From Icerya purchasi (Eukaryota; Arthropoda; Insecta; Hemiptera; Monophlebidae), in contig CM077115.1 of assembly GCA_039619475.1 (NCBI GenBank), positions 26,735,083 through 26,799,082 on the forward strand: 64,000 nt of DNA, given 5' to 3'. Position 1 is the stretch's first letter; each line of letters starts with the position of its first letter. The notes beneath the pieces were generated by a model that worked only from the letters and a program-made list of their open reading frames with translations, ran no database searches and was not told the origin of the DNA. Shown here in pieces: positions 56,268 through 64,000 of this stretch. Both the position numbers and the translations under genes were made by a program.

Positions 56268-57248
56268 TTATAAAAGGAAAAGACTTGAGAAGGGAAAGGA
56301 AAAAGAAATAAAGAAAAAACAAAAAGATAGAGGGGGAGGAAAAGGAAGAGAGACGAAGAGAGTGCCAGAAGAAAAACAGCAAGGTAGAGTAGAAAAAAAA
56401 TAATTACAATATAAAAAAAAAAGACAGAAGGAAAGAAACTTTAATGGATGGAGGAAAATCGGGGCTAGCAAGATGAGAGGAAAGTTAATAAGAAAAGGGA
56501 AGGAACAAATAAAAACAATTAAACAAAAATAGACTGTTGATGAAAAAGGGACGGCGATGGATGCTAGACTGGAATAAATAAAAGAAAAAATGAAAAGTAA
56601 GGAACAGGATTTTAGAGGCAACGGACAAAATGATTCGGAGCCCATTGCAGCTAAGTTGCATAAAAGAGCGAAATTTGTAGTCGCTATGATTCTCGATAAT
56701 TGTCTCAACTTTTCGAGAATATAATGTAAATTACAATAGCGTAAAACAGTGTCAAAGCGCTGCGGTCTCAAATATATTAAGACAAGAGTGCAATGCAGAA
56801 CGACACAAATAAAACCAATATATCTGAGCCCGGCAGTGATTTTAGTCACAGCAGCGTCAGTACATTGAAATGTGAAAAAATAAATTACTACATGTCTGCC
56901 TCTGGGCATTACACCCAAGTATCTTAAAATCCGGCAAAAGACAAGAGTACAATGCATCATGATACGAATAAAACCAATATATCTGAGCCCGGCAGTGATT
57001 TTAGTCACAGCAGCGTCAGTACATTGAAATGTGAAAAAAGCAACTGCTGCTTGTCCGCCTCTTGGCAATACATTCAGGAGTCTTAAAATCTGGAAAAGGA
57101 GGAAATTAATATGAAAGGAAATATTGATAGTAATAATAATAGTGATCATAAAAAGAGAATAGGGAGAAAACAGAAAATGGAAAGAAATAAAGACAGAAAA
57201 AGCAGAGAAAAAACGAAATGGGAAAGAAAAGGCTAGCCCCGGTTGCAT
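56268..57248 (-). CDS. Spacer ORF of family A, hydrophobic, 326 codons
   Basis: Open from 57248, 36 bases after the ORF1 stop, to 56268, just before the ORF2 Met at 56261. The N- and C-terminal thirds are very hydrophobic (FRFFSAFSVFISFHFLF; LLFIFSFIYSSLASIAVPF; VYFCLIVFICSFPFLINF; LSFCFFFISFSFPFSSLFLL). The middle holds a 53-residue tandem repeat with FFTFQCTDAAVTKITAGLRY in both copies. Unlike the plus-strand spacer ORF, the repeat is not especially pyrimidine-rich, so its openness is less easily explained by base composition. No family known to me. It could be a third protein, a structured leader that happens to be open, or chance. Confidence 0.35.
   Translation of the reverse strand: MQPGLAFSFPFRFFSAFSVFISFHFLFSPYSLFMITIIITINISFHINFLLFQILRLLNVLPRGGQAAVAFFTFQCTDAAVTKITAGLRYIGFIRIMMHCTLVFCRILRYLGVMPRGRHVVIYFFTFQCTDAAVTKITAGLRYIGFICVVLHCTLVLIYLRPQRFDTVLRYCNLHYILEKLRQLSRIIATTNFALLCNLAAMGSESFCPLPLKSCSLLFIFSFIYSSLASIAVPFSSTVYFCLIVFICSFPFLINFPLILLAPIFLHPLKFLSFCLFFLYCNYFFSTLPCCFSSGTLFVSLPFPPPLSFCFFFISFSFPFSSLFLL
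56778..57096 (-). repeat. In-frame 159-bp tandem duplication in LINE spacer
   Basis: On the plus strand GACAAGAGTGCAATGCAGAA at 56781 recurs as GACAAGAGTACAATGCATCA at 56940. The segment from CCAATATATCTGAGCCCGG through TTGAAATGTGAAAAAA (about 70 bp) appears identical in both. The offset of 159 is a multiple of three. The flanks of the unit are more diverged than its core. Confidence 0.95.
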
Positions 57249-57283
57249 TCACTTTCACTTTATAACGAAAGTGAGAAGAAAGA

Positions 57284-57805
57284 CTAATTAAGGTGAATGT
57301 AGTTAGATAAAAAGAGAGGTAGGGAGTCAACAAGGGAAGGAGAAGAATCAATGTTATTGGACGCAAGAAGATCTAAAATCGCTTCAGCTATAAAATTTGC
57401 TGTAGGAAGAACAGTAGATGAAGGAACTTTGGAAGTAGAAGCGGAAGTAGAACTGGAAGCGTCATGAACTAAGGAATTACTATTAATGGAGATGGAATTA
57501 CTAGTAGAAGAAGAACTATTAAAAGCCCAAACATTAGAGGGCGACGGAAGGCGGTTAGAAGGAAGGGCAGGAAACTGTGGGGAAGGTTTAGTATAAGATT
57601 TAAAATTAGGACGTTTATGAAAAGTTGGGGATTTAGGCCGCGGAATAGATTTAGAAACTGTATGAGAGGACTTAGAAGATACATTAGGACAGGAAGCAGG
57701 CAACGAAGCACGGTCGACATATGAGAAAGCCTGGGAGACTAAATTACTATTTTTAAAATTAGATGCCTCATGGAAAGAGATGTTTTCGAATGAAGTGTTA
57801 AGTTA
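57284..57805 (-). pseudogene. Family A ORF1 C-terminal part
   Basis: The open frame runs from the 5' truncation (about 57800, NTSFENISFHEASNFKNSN) to a stop at 57284. It is Ser/Pro-rich (SIPRPKSPTFHKRPNFKS, ALPSNRLPSPSNVWAFNSSS, SSSTSASTSKVPSSTVLP) with a short hydrophobic end (SLPLFLSNYIHL). N-terminal ENISFHEA aligns with ENIPFQEA, which follows the zinc knuckles in the copy at 33683-32952, so the truncation lies just after the knuckles. Confidence 0.75.
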
Positions 57806-59984
57806 AGATGGTGAAGTGTTCATAGGATAATTGGTCGACAAGCGTTTTATCTTGAAGAAAGATTTGTATGTAAAAAATAACAAATACATATTTTTCAAAA
57901 AAACCAAAAAACAGCAAAAAACACATACTTCGTGTCGTTTCATAAATTTTAACTAATCATCTATGCTCGAAAACGTTTCGAATTTAGTATAGTCGTTTTT
58001 ATAAATTTAAATTTGCTTGTTATACTTCGATTAGTTACATTTTTAAGTATATTTTTATATTTTAATAAACAGTATAATAAAGATGATTTTCTACATTATA
58101 TTCGATTTTTATTATATTATTTTTATTTATCAATTATATAAATAAGTATATCTCTAACGATTTTCGATCTTCAAATCTGGCCAAGATCATCCTGGACCTG
58201 TGATGGTTTTCTATAATTATTATCGAAACGGTTGGTTTCAACTAAATCATTATTCGCAAAATAACAATGTTTTTTTTCTTCTTTTTTTTGTTTTTTTCTT
58301 TTGCGGAATTTTCTTCAGTTTTATACATTTCTTCACTACAACTTTACGTTAATCTAGTATCCGTGCGAAACGCCGCTATATGACACCTGATGACCGCGAA
58401 GTCAGCTGCCATTTCAGTTTTATTTGTTTATTCCATCTAATACTCTTTTATGAAATAGTCTGATGAATAATGTTTTCCGTCATAAAATCCATCCTGGACA
58501 AATTATTTTTTTGTATATGTGTAAAAACATCATTCCTGTTACACAATTTCGCGACATAACCCCCGGGGAGCCATACGTATATTAGTCCGTATAGGTTAAA
58601 GCAGTTTAAATTAAAAAAGAATAAATAATAAAATAGTAGACGATCGATTTTTAGGTAAGAGTGAAAGTGTAGCGTGTATATGCTGCTGTCGGCTAAACTC
58701 GCATCGACGACGCTGAATGCATCGTGCAGTCAATTTTGATACGCTAGTCTACAGAATTATTTGAACACATCAACATGCAATGCAAGTGTTGTTTTTTTGT
58801 TTGTTTTTTTTTTAATCTGTAAGATGCTTTAACGGTCAAATTTACCATTGTAGTAGGTAAATTAAAAATCTCTATTTTTTGCAACCTTTTTGTTACTCAC
58901 ACATTCGAAGCGTTTAAAATTTTTTTCTCTATTTCATCACAACTGTCGTAGAAAAACAACAGTATCCGAGAGAGAAATAATCGGTCCTTCGAGATTTAAA
59001 TTTAGGGGGTTAAAAAAATTTCTAGCGGCTAAGTTCATGAAAGAAAATGGAAAAAATTACAGACTTTAAACATTTCATCGCTGAAAAATCGGCATCTATA
59101 CCGTTTTTCCTTTTGTAATCATTACAATACTGCGTGTACAACTTCCTTTCAGAAACCCCACCCTAGGGATTTTATAGGAAATAAGAGATGTCGGCCAATC
59201 AATTTAAAAACCCATAATCACGAATTTTAATCGTCAATGCGATTTCCAAAAAAGAAAACTAATTATTTATTCGTAATTCTAACTGCGACGGATTAAGTTC
59301 TCGCAAGATTGCTGCGTAATATTTACGCAAACCATTTCGAGCTTTCTAGCTCCGAGGCTAGAGTTATGTTACACAGGACTGAATTTTTCGAGATACGTTA
59401 AGGTTGCCAAAAGAAGAAAAAAAAAAGAAAAGGAACCAGTAATCTAAATTTCATATGTCAAAGTGGAATCATCGAGTATTCGGACGTTACAATTGTGTAG
59501 CCATTCACCGACTCACCCCGCCGGAGGTAACTGAAACAGAAACTTGTGTTCGAAGTGATAAGTGCAACAAAAATGAAAAATTGACAAATTCCGATAACAA
59601 TTTTATCCAGAAACAATTAGAAGAGAAAAGAATCAATTATTTTAATCCGATCAGATATTGCTTATATAATTAGCGGGAGTAATGTTGTGCGAAGGAGGAA
59701 AAGACAGAGTACAAAAAGTGCAATAAGGAGCGGAGGAAGTCCTCGGCAAATGGGAAAACAGAATATGTTCCACGAAAAGAAATGAATGTTCGGAGAATAA
59801 ATAATTGGCGTCGCAAGCATCGTTCAGAATGAAGATGATAATACGTGAAGGAAACGATCGAAAAGCAATAACAGAAAGAAGGTAATGAAATATGGTTAAA
59901 TCGCAGATGGAGACAACAGAACGGCGATATTAAAGAAACAAAACAAATATCACGGACCGGAAAGAATTACACTAAATAGACAGA
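57806..59984. other. No gene recognised
   Basis: AT-rich, with T-runs near 58270-58300 and 58790-58812. A 72-codon frame at 59455-59673 has no domain. No LINE or transposase signature found. Confidence 0.4.
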
Positions 59985-60760
59985 TTAATTACTAAAAGAT
60001 TGTAAGAAGTTATGGGATTCTTTTGAGAATAAAAATACAGACAGAAGCGGAAACCGGAGAGAATAAGCTGCCTCATTACCAAAGCTGCCCGAACGGCTAG
60101 ATATCAGTACGAAAGGAGTGGTGGAAAGAAAAAAGAATGTGATTGTGTGTGTGGAAATAATGAAGTCACAAAAATGATCAGGAAGAGGAGAAAAAAATTG
60201 CATGGCACACTTGTGAAATCCAAAAATAGTCAAGGATAATTTGAAGAGAAATAACCAGAAGCGCTAAAAATTACCGCGGAACAGTGGTGTTAATTCATTT
60301 ACGAATGTGGAGTATAGAATGAAAACGAAATGTTAAAATCTGAAAAGATAAGCTCCGACATTGACGCAGGTCTTCTTAAATAGTCGATAAACGTTGGTTT
60401 TACTTGAGAAAGCGAACGATAGGTATACCTGTTTAAGTAAAAATGAAGATGGAATACATTAAGAGGATAACGGAGGTCGGCAAAGTTAAAAGAAAATAGG
60501 GAAGATTATTAATGAATAAAGACGAAGAGAAATAAAGAATGATCTTCCGAGAGGTGTAAAGAGCTCGTAGAAATGGAAAAGAAGCAACGGAGAAACATGA
60601 GCGATTTAGCAAGGACAATTTCAAGATCCGCGAATGGATAGAGGGGTGGCTATTAGATGTTCGGCGAGAATTGTTGAAATTGGGAAAGATTTAAGAGTGT
60701 CGAGACAGAACCGAAAGTCAGAATTTCGAGCTATATATAATTTAACGTTTCATCTTAAGA
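59985..60760 (-). pseudogene. LINE family A remnant, strongly decayed
   Basis: The minus strand keeps FINNLPYF then, with frame change, SFNFADLRYPLNVFHLHFYL (about 60525-60430), matching YNNLPYFSFNFADLSNPPNVF at 53560-53490. Further on it has GSFGNEAAYSLRFP (about 60100-60060), matching the RNase H end EGNEMADSLA. The catalytic residues in between are unrecognisable. Confidence 0.6.
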
Positions 60761-61397
60761 AATACTGAGAGAAGTATTCGAAACGTGCAGCATATCAAAT
60801 GAACAAATTGATTTTGGTACAGAAAATGCTCAAGTCAAATTCATGGCAACATATTAAAAGTGTAAAAACCTGAACAATACGACAACGCATGAAACGTATT
60901 GATAAAGAATATAATTAACAAATAACATTTACCTGGTACATTTCAGCGATACGGTCGTGATATATATTGAACGTGTGATATCAATTTTTGCGCAGATTTA
61001 CGATGAAAGAGCGACTATCGCAGAGAGCTACTGGGAAAGAATTTAAAGTGAACATCCGCATTAAAATGACGATAATGTGTGAAAAAGCTAACAAGAATAA
61101 AGCAGCCAAGCGTAAAATGAAGAATTTCGTTAAGAACACGCCGATAGATAAGTTAAATTTAAGAAATATTAACCACGACAAGAAAAATAAACATCAGACA
61201 GAATTTTTCGTCAGCCGTACAAAATTCAACTTAAATTGGAAATTTAATTTTTTTTCGAAATTTACTATTTTCGCGCGATGTTCAACAGTTTTTACACGCA
61301 TTGGTTACAAAGTGATCTTAAAAAAGGCGTTATTTAGGGTGTTTGTTTTATTCGATAAAGAATCTTTCAGCATCCTGTTTGTTAATTATAAAATACA
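60761..61397. other. No gene recognised
   Basis: A 137-codon basic frame (60988-61401, rich in Lys/Asn) spans this stretch and ends in the fold-back arm. It has no domain and an AT-driven composition, so I do not call it a gene. Confidence 0.35.
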
Positions 61398-61637
61398 GTA
61401 ATTTATAATAAATACAATTATAACAAACAAATTTAAGAATAATATGAAGGCTTAGAAACGTTTTCAGGTACAACAACCCATCATTAAGAACATAACTAAC
61501 TATGTGTGATCGGAAACAAATCATAGTGAGTTGTGTTCTTAATGATGGGTTGTTGTACCTGAAACCGTTTCTAAGTATATTAGCAATAATTTTATTCTTA
61601 AATTTGTGTTGTTATATTTTGATAGTTGTAATAAATT
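61398..61637. repeat. Fold-back element, about 110-bp arms
   Basis: Arms 61398-61504 and 61522-61637 are inverted copies. The inner 50 bp, including CAGGTACAACAACCCATC then ATTAAGAACA, are almost perfect; the outer 55 bp show small indels. The loop is about 17 nt. It is similar in architecture, not in sequence, to 25803-25919 and 29965-30524. Confidence 0.9.
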
Positions 61638-61855
61638 ACTATATTTTGTTTTATATTCGGTTTTTAGAAAAGCAACTTTTGTTTTTCCTAAAATAGCCTA
61701 TAGTCGGCAATATCTGGAAAACCGTTCGGTTCTTATTGCCGATTTAAAAAAAAAAAAAAAACGACTCGTGTCGTTAGTAAGTTAGGCAGTTTAAATTCAT
61801 TTAAATAACAATTCCAAGCATATAATACATAAAATGAGGAAATAGTTGTTGTATA
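61638..61855. other. No gene recognised
   Basis: Short AT-rich spacer with an A-run at 61747-61760. Confidence 0.4.
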
Positions 61856-62100
61856 TTGCCGCAAATACTACAAACACCGCTGTAGTCATCGGACTGGAAC
61901 CCCATGGAAAATTTATGGAATTACTTAGACCGTAAAATTCGTTAAAGCTTTTTTTCGAGCCGAATATTCAAGTGGAAGGGCGCCCCTCAAGGAAGAATAG
62001 GCCAAAATCGCGTTCAATTATCTTACAAATTGGTTTCTTCCACGCCAAGGCGATTAGATGCCGTTATTAAGGTCAAGAACCTCGGTTAATTGTTAAACTG
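61856..62100 (+). pseudogene. Tc1-type transposase C-terminal remnant
   Basis: SSDWNPMENLWNYLDRKIR at about 61878-61932 is the S-P-D-L-N-P-I-E-N-L-W block that carries the second catalytic Asp of Tc1-like transposases. After a frame change, LSYKLVSSTPRRLDAVIKVK (about 62015-62075) is the conserved C-terminus. The upstream DD part is missing. It contains stops and shifts. Confidence 0.75.
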
Positions 62101-62689
62101 ATTTCTTTGTACTCTTATTTAAATGACCACCATCGAATATTTATGTTGTGCTTTACGATATATAAGATTTTTTAATTTATTCGTCTACTTACATTATTTT
62201 TTGTTTTAATTTCTTCTATTTAAATGTTTTTATCGATTTTTGGAATTTCTTTTGTCGCTTATTTTTTGCGTAGCGGAGGGTAACTATGAAAAACGATGTA
62301 GCGTTTTTGTATCGATTGTATAGATTCGACTCTTCTATAACAATTAAAGAACACCATCACTTGAGTTTCTAAGAAGTTCCCCCCACGGGGTGAGCTTCTG
62401 TATAATCAACAATTACTTTATTTTTCGTTAAATTTTGGTGACTATTTTTCCCGAAAAATCAGAAAATGTTTAAGAAAACTACCAATATCATTTTCGATAC
62501 ACTTTCATCCTCTATTGACTCGTTAGCCCTTAGTTATGTTCTATGAAGTCAGTCCTCTCACTTCCATTTTCACTTCTTCACATCTGATTTCCATTTAGCG
62601 AATTTCAATTTTTTATTACAAAAATCCTTTAATTTGACTTCAAGGATCGATAACACTTCCTTCTATTAAAATTCTTTCTAATTTTTCAG
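62101..62689. other. No gene recognised
   Basis: AT-rich. A 27-nt imperfect hairpin AGAAGTTCCCC..GGGG..CTTCT lies at 62372-62398. Confidence 0.4.
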
Positions 62690-62960
62690 GTTCAGCACTA
62701 TGCTGCAAAAACATTATCATCGAACGCTAACAGTTTTCTTCCGTCTATAATCATGATTTTAGTTTTAGCCTTATTTATTTCGAGTCAATATTTGTGACTG
62801 ATAGTTTTAACCTTTTCTAGTAGCATTTTCATTTCGTCCAAATCGGTCGCAATGAGTGCTGTATCATCAGCGGTATACCGAAAATTGGAGATCTTTCGTC
62901 CACCGAGGACATTCCTCCGTGTTCCATCCAACCAGTACTGCTCTCATAATATATTCACTT
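62690..62960 (-). pseudogene. RTE-clade LINE RT palm fragment
   Basis: The minus strand reads VLGGRKISNFRYTADDTALI then ATDLDEMKMLLEKVKTISHKY, a stop, and LEINKAKTKIMIIDGRK. This is the Y-A-D-D-T-x-L-I-A motif of RTE-type reverse transcriptases, with one extra Thr before ADD and the Asp pair kept, followed by the L-x-I-N-x-x-K-T-K-x-M motif. Flanking RT motifs are not found. Confidence 0.75.
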
Positions 62961-63019
62961 CTGAAATAAGTAAGGATAAATCAGTTGAAATTTAACCGCC
63001 ATTACTTTGAAAAGTCAAA

Positions 63020-63530
63020 GCTATTCGAATAATCCTTATTATTAAAAAGATTAATGGAAAATAACGGAAGAAAACGATTCACATCAAGTAATCAGTTTGG
63101 ATTTAGGAACAAAAACACTCAACCATTTAACGAATTTGTACAATTATTCGGGAATTGAAAATAATATTGACAAAAAGGGAGTTTCCAATTTAGCCAGATA
63201 TTTTCATTAATTAGCTTCAACTTAAAACCGGATCCCACTTATGAATAGCACAAAATTATTAAATCTCACTTAAAGGAAAGGTATCAGCGAGGTATGGTGA
63301 TGAAATTATCGGCACGGATAAAATAAACACTGTAATTTCGTAAGGGAACGTTTTGGGGCTTCCTCCTCATAGGTAATTTATACAGCAATACCAGAGGCGA
63401 AAATTGTCGCATTTGCGGACGTAATGACTATTCTACGTACGAGTAATTATGTTGAAAAGCTAATAATGTTGCTTCAGCTGGGCCGATTTAATTTTGAAAT
63501 GGTTTAACGTGTGAAAAACAAAAAAAAAAA
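63020..63530 (+). pseudogene. CR1/Jockey-like LINE RT remnant
   Basis: The plus strand reads SSNQFGFRNKNTQPFNEFVQ (fingers), later a G-x-V-L-G-L-L-like stretch (about 63345-63370; the expected P-Q-G is gone) and EAKIVAFADVMTILRTSNY (about 63388-63450), where FADD has become FADV. Frames shift repeatedly. It is opposite in strand to the neighbouring RTE fragment, so it is a separate insertion. Confidence 0.65.
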
Positions 63531-64000
63531 ATGAATAAAGAAAAGTCTACGTATAGCATATTCATTAACAGATCTGGCTAATTACATAATAATCACTAGT
63601 AAAATGATAGCAAAGAAACAAATTAAATACTTAAACCTATGTCTAGCTTAATTGACGTGAACGTATAATATTGCTAAAAAGGTAGTGTGAACTAACCACC
63701 GAAAAAAACGAAAAAAATCGATAACAGATATCTTTGGAAAATAAATTTTCACTACATAAACAGCTCTATTCGAACCGATATAAAACGTACGATTGTTTAT
63801 TGCGAGTGTGAAAATCGACATTAAAATAATTCAATTAAGAACAATATTTCGAGAATTAATGATATTTCTTTATTGAGACTCGCAGGATTTTTATGTATAG
63901 AAAGTTATCGAAAATACAGTTTAAAAGCATACGAATAGTATGCACAGCCATAAAAATTAATAGACCAGCGATTTATTGAACATTTCAAAGTCTGAATACT
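63531..64000. other. No gene recognised
   Basis: AT-rich to the end of the window. No coding signature. Confidence 0.4.

Larger units (their letters stand above)
52441..57805 (-). mobile_element. LINE family A, long minus-strand copy
   Basis: Second near-complete family A copy, 5' truncated inside ORF1 at about 57805. Order on the minus strand: ORF1 tail, spacer with an open frame, ORF2, a 3' untranslated end GATATGCCCAAAGGGGGGTT, and an A-rich tail (52461-52441). It is collinear with the copy at 35012-39917 through ORF2 but differs completely in the spacer, so the two are distinct subfamilies. Confidence 0.9.

Noticed and set aside
60988..61401. 137-codon basic plus-strand ORF
   Set aside because: AT-driven Lys/Asn composition, ends inside a fold-back arm, no domain.

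Overview
The window looks like one stretch of an AT-rich insect (or at least arthropod) genome. The evidence is a dense mix of I-superfamily LINEs, RTE and CR1-like LINEs, mariner/Tc1 and hAT-like DNA transposons, many (TA)n, (TTA)n and (GT)n microsatellites, and intron-style gene-free spacing. There are no bacterial operons, ribosome-binding sites or rRNAs. I recognise no complete host gene. The only host-like coding piece I can argue for is one possible 105-bp exon on the minus strand (29112-29216).

The dominant content is one LINE family, called family A here. It is an I-superfamily element with ORF1 (gag, CCHC knuckles), a spacer, then ORF2 (apurinic-type endonuclease - linker - reverse transcriptase - RNase H - C-terminal Cys/His finger), and a short conserved 3' end just before the poly(A). 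About thirteen pieces are present, at 1-138, 2827-4066, 5757-5972, 10380-10497, 27448-27560, 29300-34460, 35012-39917, 43868-44220, 48110-49985, 50661-50710, 51430-52440, 52441-57805 and 59985-60760. Two are near full length. The plus-strand copy at 35012-39917 has an ORF2 of about 1243 codons broken by a single in-frame stop. The minus-strand copy at 52441-57805 has three lesions. The two ORF2s align residue for residue, but their ORF1-ORF2 spacers do not resemble each other. Each spacer is nevertheless fully open in one frame and holds an in-frame tandem duplication.

A second LINE family, family B (I/Nimb/Jockey-like, with RNase H), has a long broken copy at 22400-25568. An inverted endonuclease piece sits on its 5' side (21975-22330). 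A 3' copy lies at 42840-43790, and older relatives on the minus strand lie at 12955-13350, 26050-27180 and 41700-42430. RTE pieces occur at 6720-8140, 27900-28150 and 62690-62960. CR1/Jockey-like pieces occur at 10498-11110, 50030-50660 and 63020-63530. DNA transposon relics are mariner (8141-8720 and 44631-44875), Tc1 (61856-62100) and a probable non-autonomous hAT (40648-41583). Three long fold-back repeats stand out: 25803-25919, 61398-61637, and 29965-30524, whose loop carries a tRNA-like A/B-box sequence.

The rest is AT-rich sequence with scattered satellites and no gene I can support. Functionally this is a transposon graveyard. The LINE proteins would have acted together (ORF1 coating RNA; ORF2 nicking DNA, reverse transcribing and removing RNA) and could have mobilised the short elements sharing their 3' ends. 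No copy here looks competent as it stands. Mixed orientation, nesting and lack of genes would also fit a small-RNA source locus, which the sequence alone cannot show.
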